A stretch of 64,000 nt of DNA from Theocolax elegans (taxonomy: Eukaryota; Arthropoda; Insecta; Hymenoptera; Cerocephalidae): the NCBI GenBank assembly GCA_026168455.1, contig JANSJX010000008.1, positions 1,771,001 through 1,835,000 of the forward strand, written 5' to 3'. Made by a program: the position numbers and the translations under genes. Below, piece after piece: positions 52,951 through 61,022 of the stretch. The stretch's first letter is position 1. Every line of letters starts with the position of its first letter. Under the pieces are notes generated by a model. The model ran no database searches. It was not told where the DNA came from and was given only the letters and a program-made list of their open reading frames with translations.

Positions 52951-53265
52951 TTTTGTAAAATTTTCCGATCTTTTCACCAAAAATACTACTAGAGTCATAC
53001 ATATAGGCTATAGGTACACTGTAAGTCATTTACTTCTTGAAATGAGGATTTGAGAGGGTTCGATCATCGATATACAGATCAAAAAATTCCTGAAAATACC
53101 TTTTTTAGTCCCAAAGTACCTGTGAAAATCCCGTTTTTGATCTGTATATCAATGATCGAACCGCCTCAAATTCTCATTTCAAGGATTAAATGACTTATAG
53201 GGTATATCTATTGCCTATATATGAATTTGGTAGTATTTTTGGTGAAAAGATTAGAGAATTTTACA
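52951..53265. mobile_element. 315-bp foldback repeat, first copy
   Basis: The halves are imperfect inverted copies, for example CTTTTCACCAAAAATACTAC on the left against GTAGTATTTTTGGTGAAAAG on the right, and GTTCGATCATCGATATACAG against CTGTATATCAATGATCGAAC nearer the centre. A (TA)n array at 52929-52950 adjoins it. Non-coding; probably a MITE, though no target duplication is certain. Confidence 0.6.
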
Positions 53266-54134
53266 AAAAAAAAGTATACGTATGTTTAGTGAAAAATGCT
53301 TCCCCGAGGAGCTATAAATTAATTAATATAGCCAAAAAGTATAAAAATGGCTACACTTTTTTTAAGTGTCTACCACTTTGGTATGGAGTAATATAAAAAT
53401 CTGAAAAATTCACATACACTCGAAACACTTTATAGAACATGTAAAAAAACTTTGGAGAAGAAAAAAATTTTGGCCGGCTGGAATATAATATATATTCAAT
53501 TTTAATACATGGGATTACTGGGTAAAAGAGATAATAATTGTAGAACAAGAGATTCGTCTGTGAAAGGATGAAAAAGAAAGAAAGTAATACCAGCTGTGTT
53601 GTAAAATTTTAAGAGAAACCAATGTCTCTTCAGTAATTCTTGAACCTTTGCATTGTTTCTTTTCACTTTTTCTCATTGCTTCATTCACTCTATTCTCTTT
53701 CGCTCTAAACGCAAGAATTAGTTCTCTCCTTTCTTTTCATCGACGGTTTCATCTCCAGATATTCATTTTCCCTTTTCACTTCAAACAAAACATTGATCTT
53801 ACGCCTGGCGTGAGGATCTTTTTTCTTTATTATTAAACCACTGCATCATAATTTCCTAGGTATATCAATTACCGTTTTAATTTCGCTGATAAAAATAGAT
53901 TTTTTTGTCCAAGTGTATACTGTTATACGCTTCGAAATGGAAAATGTGCTTGCTTCAAGGTGATTGTTTTATGGTCAAGCAGATTCTTGTTGATTCTGAA
54001 GTGTGTAGTGCAGTGACCATTTTTACATTCAATTGAAATTGTAAGTATACCTTCAAATAGGTGAAGTTCCAATGACCTATAGATAACAGTCATTTATTAT
54101 GGAAGATTTCTTGGTAATTGGGGCAACATCTATT

Positions 54135-54249
54135 GCAACAATCCCATTTTCATCAAATAAAATAATAATAATAAATAAATAAATAAAATGTGTGAAATGA
54201 AAAAAATCATATATTTCAATACTCTACGCCTATGTATGTTTCCCCTTAC
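54135..54249 (+). repeat. 115-bp direct repeat, copy 1 (possible LTR)
   Basis: The same 115 bp, from GCAACAATCCC to TCCCCTTAC, recurs at 57538-57652 and 59441-59555. Here it is followed directly by the pol fragment. Confidence 0.9.
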
Positions 54250-55600
54250 TTAACGATAAACGAAGTCGATAAAAAGGTAGCTGAGACTCCAAATCTAACA
54301 CAGAAATTTGCCGAGAGCGAAGCGTTAATAGCTTGTTTGCTTGCCGGTAAACCTTCGTCAATTTTATCTAAAATGTTAAAAAACCTACGCGAATTTCAAG
54401 AAAACGATATGCGGTTAAATAAAATAATAAAAACGTAAACTCTGGTAAAAAAGTTAATAATTATAAGTTAGAGCCCAGAGGTCTGATTAAAACAAATAAA
54501 TATGGATGTAGATACGTTTTAACACATGAAATCGCGCTCGAGCTTATTCACGAAACACATGAATTATATGGACACATCGGTCCCCTCAAGTGTTATAAGA
54601 TGATCAGTGAAGATTTCACATGCCCAAAATTAAAACGTACGATCAGTAAAGTAATAAAAGTTTGTGATTCATGTCAGAGGAATAAAATAATTAATAGGTC
54701 TAGTATAGCCGAAACGCGTCCGATTATTCCGAAAGGAGTCGGTGACCTTGTTTCAATTGATTTTTATGGTCCGTTATCTACGTCTCGTGCGGGCGTGAAA
54801 TATATATTAGCTGCGATAGACGTTTTCTCTAAATATGTAGTTTTATACCAATTCGTCGCGCAGATACGAAGACCACGATTAAGAAATTATTTGATCACTA
54901 CATTCCTACTTACGGGAAACCCTTACGGATCCAGAGTGATCACGGTACGCAATTTACGACGAATACATGGTTGAATAAACTTCGATCAGAGAACATAAGA
55001 CCCATTTTTTCGTCAATAAGGCACCCACAGAGCAATGTTATTGAAAAGAATTAACCGTGAGTTAGGGCGATTTTTCGTACATTAGTCGGGCGACAACATA
55101 AATCGTGGGCTTGTTGGTCACGTTCATCCAAAATTGTTTAAAATGAAGCGTACCACGAGACAATTGAGTTCACGCCAATGGAAATCCAAACCGGTAAAAA
55201 ACCCACTCGTTTTTGGGCAAAATGGATAAAGCTGGATTTACCGAGCAAAAATCTTTCCCATCAGGAAAAACTCACCCTCGTGTATAATCGTATTAAACAA
55301 AAGGGTGAAAAACGCGCCGAGAAAAATACACAAAGGCGACAAATAGTTTCAAAATCGGTGATCAGGTGTTGGTTAAAGCATGCAATTTTTCGGTGTCAGA
55401 TCAAGGTATTACGGCAAAATTCCTTCTTTGTACGAGGGTCCATATGTGTGTCCCAATGTATTGTCCTGTGCGACGTACGAACTAACCGACCCGGAATCAA
55501 AAATAATTAGAGGAAAATTCATGCCACAGGTCTAAAAACATACCATGCCCAGGAATCAGCAAAAACGCCGCATGAGACAGAAGCTGCAGCACCAGTTGCG
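54232..55600 (+). pseudogene. Ty3/gypsy-like pol fragment (integrase region), unit 1, heavily broken
   Basis: The first frame (54232-54438) resembles the tether before integrase. A second frame (from about 54440, Met at 54600, to 54974) carries the HHCC zinc-binding motif (GHIGPLK ... CDSC) and the start of the integrase core (SIDFYGP, with the first catalytic Asp). The rest of the core and C-terminal domain follow in other frames. Unit 1 shares the breaks seen in unit 2 and has extra one-base indels after 55060, so the C-terminal frame is shattered. Not functional. Confidence 0.8.
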
Positions 55601-55887
55601 TGAGGTGTGAGAGCGCATCCGCGCGCTTCGAATTCGAACGAATACTGGCAAATATACGACGGGAACATCTTCGTTACGCTCTCTTTCATGGGCAATACTC
55701 CTGCGAGGGAATTGAGGAGGCCAGAGCACAGCTAAAAACTGAGAGGGCCCAAGAACGAGAGTGGTATGTTGAAGTATGGCTCGCTCGACACTATGTGTAT
55801 CGACACCAGTGTGCTGTACACATACCTCCACCGCCACCAGAAATCCCTATAGGATTCCGAAGGGAATATTATAAGAAGTTTTATTAA
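55600..55887 (+). pseudogene. Broken copy of the small 3' ORF
   Basis: Corresponds to the ORF at 58952-59374 in unit 2. Indels near 55606-55630 destroy its N-terminal part, and the duplication join replaces its last 34 or so codons, so only the Arg/Glu-rich middle and the proline run remain. Confidence 0.7.
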
Positions 55888-56350
55888 AATTATGTTTATT
55901 TATAAAGCAGTCTATAATATGGAACTAACTATATTTTTGGAAGAAAATGTTTTTAGAAAATCCAAAAAAAAGTAAAAAAAAAATTTTTTAATTTTTTTAA
56001 TTAATACCATTTAAAATTTTATATGCCAGTTGACGCAAAATACGATTCGATTCCAAAAATTTTTGGAATATTTGAAATTAATTATTAATTGAAAATTGAC
56101 GAAGTGACCTTTATTTTTCTATTTTAATCATTTTTAATTACATTTTTCATATAGATGAGTACTTTTTTTATTACACAAACACATTAATTTTTTTAGTTAG
56201 CTATAACTAGCTATATAATACTATATATGTGTAATATATTACATTTAGGATCGATATGTTAATTTGAGAAATTACTTAATTTAAAATAATGGTAAATATT
56301 GTTTTATTAAGTATTTTTATAAACAGAACATATATATATATATATATATA

Positions 56351-56667
56351 TTTTGTAAATTTTCCGATCTTTTCACCAAAAATACTACTAGAGTCATACA
56401 TATAGGCTATAGGTACACTGTAAGTCATTTACTTCTTGAAATGAGGATTTGAGAGGGTTCGATCATCGATATACAGATCAAAAAATTCCTGAAAATACCT
56501 TTTTTAGTCCCAAAGTACCTGTGAAAATCCCGTTTTTGATCTGTATATCAATGATCGAACCGCCTCAAATTCTCATTTCAAGGATTAAATGACTTATAGG
56601 GTATATCTATTGCCTATATATATGAATTTGGTAGTATTTTTGGTGAAAAGATTAGAGAATTTTACAA
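56351..56667. mobile_element. Foldback repeat, second copy
   Basis: Same element as 52951-53265, carried along in the 3.4-kb duplication; it differs by one- or two-base indels in A and TA runs. Confidence 0.6.
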
Positions 56668-57537
56668 AAAAAAAGTATACGTATGTTTAGTGAAAAATGC
56701 TTCCCCGAGGAGCTATAAATTAATTAATATAGCCAAAAAGTATAAAAATGGCTACACTTTTTTTTAAGTGTCTACCACTTTGGTATGGAGTAATATAAAA
56801 ATCTGAAAAATTCACATACACTCGAAACACTTTATAGAACATGTAAAAAAACTTTGGAGAAGAAAAAAATTTTGGCCGGCTGGAATATAATATATATTCA
56901 ATTTTAATACATGGGATTACTGGGTAAAAGAGATAATAATTGTAGAACAAGAGATTCGTCTGTGAAAGGATGAAAAAGAAAGAAAGTAATACCAGCTGTG
57001 TTGTAAAATTTTAAGAGAAACCAATGTCTCTTCAGTAATTCTTGAACCTTTGCATTGTTTCTTTTCACTTTTTCTCATTGCTTCATTCACTCTATTCTCT
57101 TTCGCTCTAAACGCAAGAATTAGTTCTCTCCTTTCTTTTCATCGACGGTTTCATCTCCAGATATTCATTTTCCCTTTTCACTTCAAACAAAACATTGATC
57201 TTACGCCTGGCGTGAGGATCTTTTTTTCTTTATTATTAAACCACTGCATCATAATTTCCTAGGTATATCAATTACCGTTTTAATTTCGCTGATAAAAATA
57301 GATTTTTTTGTCCAAGTGTATACTGTTATACGCTTCGAAATGGAAAATGTGCTTGCTTCAAGGTGATTGTTTTATGGTCAAGCAGATTCTTGTTGATTCT
57401 GAAGTGTGTAGTGCAGTGACCATTTTTACATTCAATTGAAATTGTAAGTATACCTTCAAATAGGTGAAGTTCCAATGACCTATAGATAACAGTCATTTAT
57501 TATGGAAGATTTCTTGGTAATTGGGGCAACATCTATT

Positions 57538-57652
57538 GCAACAATCCCATTTTCATCAAATAAAATAATAATAATAAATAAATAAATAAAATGTGTGAAA
57601 TGAAAAAAATCATATATTTCAATACTCTACGCCTATGTATGTTTCCCCTTAC
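57538..57652 (+). repeat. 115-bp direct repeat, copy 2 (possible LTR)
   Basis: Identical by eye to 54135-54249 and 59441-59555. With the copy at 59441 it brackets a 1788-bp pol-derived insert. It would be the 5' member if these are terminal repeats; the pol frame starts inside it (ATG at 57635) and no primer-binding site is obvious after it. Confidence 0.9.
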
Positions 57653-59016
57653 TTAACGATAAACGAAGTCGATAAAAAGGTAGCTGAGACTCCAAATCTA
57701 ACACAGAAATTTGCCGAGAGCGAAGCGTTAATAGCTTGTTTGCTTGCCGGTAAACCTTCGTCAATTTTATCTAAAATGTTAAAAAACCTACGCGAATTTC
57801 AAGAAAACGATATGCGGTTAAATAAAATAATAAAAACGTAAACTCTGGTAAAAAAGTTAATAATTATAAGTTAGAGCCCAGAGGTCTGATTAAAACAAAT
57901 AAATATGGATGTAGATACGTTTTAACACATGAAATCGCGCTCGAGCTTATTCACGAAACACATGAATTATATGGACACATCGGTCCCCTCAAGTGTTATA
58001 AGATGATCAGTGAAGATTTCACATGCCCAAAATTAAAACGTACGATCAGTAAAGTAATAAAAGTTTGTGATTCATGTCAGAGGAATAAAATAATTAATAG
58101 GTCTAGTATAGCCGAAACGCGTCCGATTATTCCGAAAGGAGTCGGTGACCTTGTTTCAATTGATTTTTATGGTCCGTTATCTACGTCTCGTGCGGGCGTG
58201 AAATATATATTAGCTGCGATAGACGTTTTCTCTAAATATGTAGTTTTATACCAATTCGTCGCGCAGATACGAAGACCACGATTAAGAAATTATTTGATCA
58301 CTACATTCCTACTTACGGGAAACCCTTACGGATCCAGAGTGATCACGGTACGCAATTTACGACGAATACATGGTTGAATAAACTTCGATCAGAGAACATA
58401 AGACCCATTTTTTCGTCAATAAGGCACCCACAGAGCAATGTTATTGAAAAGAATTAACCGTGAGTTAGGGCGATTTTTTCGTACATTAGTCGGGCGACAA
58501 CATAAATCGTGGGCTTGTTGGGTCACGTTCATCCAAAATTGTTTAAATGAAGCGTACCACGAGACAATTGAGTTCACGCCAATGGAAATCCAAACCGGTA
58601 AAAAACCCACTCGTTTTTGGGCAAAATGGATAAAGCTGGATTTACCGAGCAAAAATCTTTCCCATCAGGAAAAACTCACCCTCGTGTATAATCGTATTAA
58701 ACAAAAGGGTGAAAAACGCGCCGAGAAAAATAACACAAAGGCGACAAATAGTTTCAAAATCGGTGATCAGGTGTTGGTTAAAGCATGCAATTTTTCGGTG
58801 TCAGATCAAGGTATTACGGCAAAATTCCTTTCTTTGTACGAGGGTCCATATGTTGTGTCCAATGTATTGTCCTGTGCGACGTACGAACTAACCGACCCGG
58901 AATCAAAAATAATTAGAGGAAAATTCCATGCCACAGGTCTAAAAACATACCATGCCCAGGAATCAGCAAAAACGCCGCATGAGACAGAAGCTGCAGCACC
59001 AGTTGCGGAGGTGTGA
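57635..59016 (+). pseudogene. Ty3/gypsy-like pol fragment (integrase), unit 2, frameshifted
   Basis: Frames in order: 57635-57841 (tether region, 68 aa), about 57843-58377 (zinc-binding HHCC motif and first catalytic Asp in SIDFYGP), a stretch in another frame at about 58258-58447 (second catalytic Asp in SDHGTQ and the HPQSN motif leading to the catalytic Glu), then 58438-59016 (192 aa, rest of core and C-terminal domain). At least three frame breaks, near 57837, 58256 and 58450, are shared with unit 1, so they precede the duplication. No reverse transcriptase, RNase H, protease or gag is present. It is a dead, strongly 5'-truncated or internally deleted retroelement; the class is assigned from the integrase motifs. 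Confidence 0.85.
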
Positions 59017-59374
59017 GGAGCGCATCCGCGCGCTCGAATTCGAACGAATACTGGCAAATATACGACGGGAACATCTTCGTTACGCTCTCTTTCATGGGCA
59101 ATACTCCTGCGAGGGAATTGAGGAGGCCAGAGCACAGCTAAAAACTGAGAGGGCCCAAGAACGAGAGTGGTATGTTGAAGTATGGCTCGCTCGACACTAT
59201 GTGTATCGACACCAGTGTGCTGTACACATACCTCCACCGCCACCAGAAATCCCTATAGGATTCCGAAGGGAATATTATAAGAAGTTTCCCGGTATTGTGA
59301 TCAAGAAGGCCGCTGTTTCGTCTTCTACATCTTCGCCAGACGAAGATATCTTAAGTTTACACCCGTCCAAATAG
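58952..59374 (+). CDS. Small basic ORF overlapping the end of the integrase frame
   Basis: An open frame of 140 codons starting 65 bases before the integrase stop, in another frame. The N-terminus is Arg/Lys/Gln-rich (MPRNQQKRRMRQK), the middle is a charged Arg/Glu stretch likely to be helical, then come a proline run (PPPPPE) and a Ser/Thr-rich acidic tail ending LHPSK. The stop TAG is followed 10 bases later by AATAAA (59385-59390). No family is recognised. Its position after pol suggests an accessory ORF of the element; a captured host fragment or chance is possible. It is the longest non-repetitive intact frame in this part of the window. Confidence 0.4.
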   Translation: MPRNQQKRRMRQKLQHQLRRCEERIRALEFERILANIRREHLRYALFHGQYSCEGIEEARAQLKTERAQEREWYVEVWLARHYVYRHQCAVHIPPPPPEIPIGFRREYYKKFPGIVIKKAAVSSSTSSPDEDILSLHPSK

Positions 59375-59384
59375 GACAGTATTG

Positions 59385-59390
59385 AATAAA
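59385..59390 (+). terminator. Polyadenylation signal AATAAA
   Basis: AATAAA right after the stop of the small ORF, followed by a T-rich run (59392-59399). It would end a transcript of the pol-derived insert before the 3' 115-bp repeat. Confidence 0.4.
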
Positions 59391-59429
59391 GTTTTTTTTA
59401 ATCTGATTTCACGATTTTATTATTTATTT

Positions 59430-59436
59430 AGGGGGG
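59430..59436 (+). other. Polypurine-tract-like AGGGGGG
   Basis: A purine run five bases before the third 115-bp repeat. In LTR retroelements a polypurine tract lies directly upstream of the 3' LTR, which supports reading the 115-bp repeat as a terminal repeat. The match is short, so it is only suggestive. Confidence 0.35.
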
Positions 59437-59440
59437 CTAT

Positions 59441-59555
59441 GCAACAATCCCATTTTCATCAAATAAAATAATAATAATAAATAAATAAATAAAATGTGTG
59501 AAATGAAAAAAATCATATATTTCAATACTCTACGCCTATGTATGTTTCCCCTTAC
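59441..59555 (+). repeat. 115-bp direct repeat, copy 3 (possible LTR; contributes a splice-acceptor tract)
   Basis: Same sequence as 54135-54249 and 57538-57652. Its last bases, GTTTCCCCTTAC, followed by unique CGCAG, make a good 3' splice acceptor for the candidate exon at 59561. Confidence 0.9.
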
Positions 59556-59560
59556 CGCAG

Positions 59561-59624
59561 CGCGGGGTCTCCAAGTTCGTGCGCGACGACGAAGATCCGC
59601 ACAAAGAGGAGACCGAGAACACGT
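59561..59624 (+). CDS. Candidate small coding exon, product not recognised
   Basis: The acceptor is a pyrimidine tract ending CGCAG at 59560. The donor is GTATGAGT at 59625 (exon of 64 nt) or GTGTATGAG at 59623 (62 nt). In phase 0 the frame contains SKFVRDDEDPHKEETE, and 18 of 21 codons end in G or C, in sharp contrast to the AT-rich surroundings, which supports coding. No family is recognised. The upstream exon is not visible; if real, the intron before it may span much of the window. Other phases are also open, so the frame rests on codon use. Confidence 0.5.
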
Positions 59625-60089
59625 GTATGAGTATTAATTATATAATCTTTTTTCTATTATTATTAGAATATTAATAAATTAAACAGCTTTTTTTATATAT
59701 TGCATTAATAAAATCAAGATTAACACTCCTCGTTAATTGGATAAATAAATTGTTTCCCTTATCATAGCAATTGTTAATGAAAAAGTACAAATTGATAAAA
59801 ATCTTTGAAAATCTAGGTGCGCGTACCTAATATATGCGTAATTAGGATATTACCTTCGCGCATCAGATTATCTCGTCTCTTATCTAGTACGGCGAGATAA
59901 TTTACTCGGGAGCAGGAGTATCGAGGCTCTCTCATTCATTCTTTCAATCAGTTACGCACGAACTTTCAGGAGTTACGCACGGACCTTCAAAGAGTCAAGG
60001 AAGATTTTAAGTTTAAGAAAGTCTTGAGTACATTGGCAGTAGTAAGTATGCTGCACAACTGAAACCTATTCCTAATCCTTTCCCTTTAG

Positions 60090-60265
60090 GAGCTGGGTAG
60101 CCCTAGCGGCGACAGGCCCCGAGTGGTTCCATGTTTTGCATGGAACTGCGAAAAGTTCTTTTTGTTTAAGCAGGTAAAAGAGTTTCGACTCTTAACCTTA
60201 AGTGTGCCCCATCCGTAAGGATGACGCCGATGCCTGAGGCTAGGCTGGGTGAACCTTAAGGTTCT
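60090..60265 (+). ncRNA. GC-rich hairpin cluster, structured-RNA candidate (or an 84-nt exon)
   Basis: Consecutive perfect hairpins: an 8-bp stem GTTCCATG/CATGGAAC (60126-60146, loop TTTTG); a 6-bp stem AAGAGT/ACTCTT with a TTCG loop (60178-60193); a 5-bp stem CATCC/GGATG with a GTAA loop (60210-60223); and an outer pair AACCTTAAG/CTTAAGGTT (60194-60202 with 60255-60263) enclosing the last. TTCG and GNRA loops are classic stable RNA tetraloops. No known RNA family is recognised. Alternatively 60090-60173 is an 84-nt exon between CCCTTTAG and GTAAAAG. Confidence 0.35.
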
Positions 60266-60734
60266 GCAACACCGGTTTTAGATCAGCAATTAGGAACACG
60301 GAGTATTTTATCTGCCGCGTCGCGATTCAATTATATCGTCGCGTATTAAGATTATTTTTTATTTTAATAGTGAACAAATGAATGTTCGTTATGTTTCCGC
60401 ATCGCGATTCGTAATTAGATTCAATCGATTAATTTTCTTTTTATAATTCTCATTTCGTCCTTAACTCGGGAATTCGCGTAATAACTTTAAAAATGTTTTT
60501 CCCGCGAATGACAATTAGATCTCTCGCGAATTTCGTTCGATATATATATATTTGTGAATTTTGTAATTCAAATTGTAATTTGAATGTTTTTTTTTTTAAT
60601 AAACTGGAAAAAGAGCCAAGGGCCAAACAATTTAATTCTTATTGTTTTTATTTTGCATGCATTAATTAACCCTCTCACATCCTACATATGCAAGTCCTTT
60701 AATAAATAAATTCAAAATATTATACTTTTCTAAG

Positions 60735-60783
60735 AAAAATGCAACCGGAAGAACCCGCATCGGAGGAAATGGACCAATTCTGA
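60735..60783 (+). CDS. Candidate terminal coding exon A
   Basis: It follows a pyrimidine-rich acceptor ending TTTTCTAAG (AG at 60733-60734). If joined to the 62-nt form of the exon at 59561, the frame runs AAA ATG CAA CCG and contains MQPEEPASEEMDQF before TGA at 60781-60783. The acidic tail fits the acidic preceding exon. No donor follows, consistent with a last exon. The assignment rests on splice-site appearance and frame compatibility only. Confidence 0.35.
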
Positions 60784-60969
60784 ACAACGTCGACTTTTCC
60801 GCATGAGATATTATTTTTTATTCAATATTAATTTAAATCACTATAATCATAAAGCGTATTATAAATGCATGAATTTTTTCTCTTTCTTATGACTTTATTT
60901 AATTAAATCTTATATATCTTAATTATTCTTTTTATTTTCAACTTTTTCGATTGCACATGGATGACGCAG

Positions 60970-61022
60970 TAAAGGAGATGGTTGCCACCGAGGGAATATT
61001 GAACGTTGAATAACAAACGTTC
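60970..61022 (+). CDS. Candidate alternative terminal coding exon B
   Basis: An acceptor at GACGCAG (AG at 60968-60969) is preceded by about 60 bases without AG. The donor at 61023 is GTAAGTGAT, close to consensus. If joined to the 64-nt form of the exon at 59561, the frame contains KEMVATEGILNVE and stops at TAA 61011-61013, ten bases before the exon end. The other splice form gives a different short tail. No family is recognised. Confidence 0.35.

Larger units (their letters stand above)
52477..55882 (+). repeat. 3.4-kb tandem duplication, unit 1
   Basis: Repeated directly at about 55879-59287. The join at 55879-55882 shares TTT with both parental ends, a short microhomology. Differences from unit 2 seen by eye are nearly all one- or few-base indels, with about ten crowded in the last 850 bp before the join (about 55065-55640). 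The unit carries a foldback repeat, a dead pol fragment and a broken version of the small 3' ORF. Confidence 0.95.
55879..59287 (+). repeat. 3.4-kb tandem duplication, unit 2
   Basis: Direct copy of about 52477-55882. This unit continues naturally at its right end into the rest of the small ORF, a polyadenylation signal and the third 115-bp repeat, so it appears to be the parental copy and unit 1 the truncated one. Confidence 0.95.

Noticed and set aside
58806..59243. 145-codon minus-strand frame opposite the integrase end
   Set aside because: It is a shadow of the two plus-strand frames; no independent coding signal or promoter is seen.
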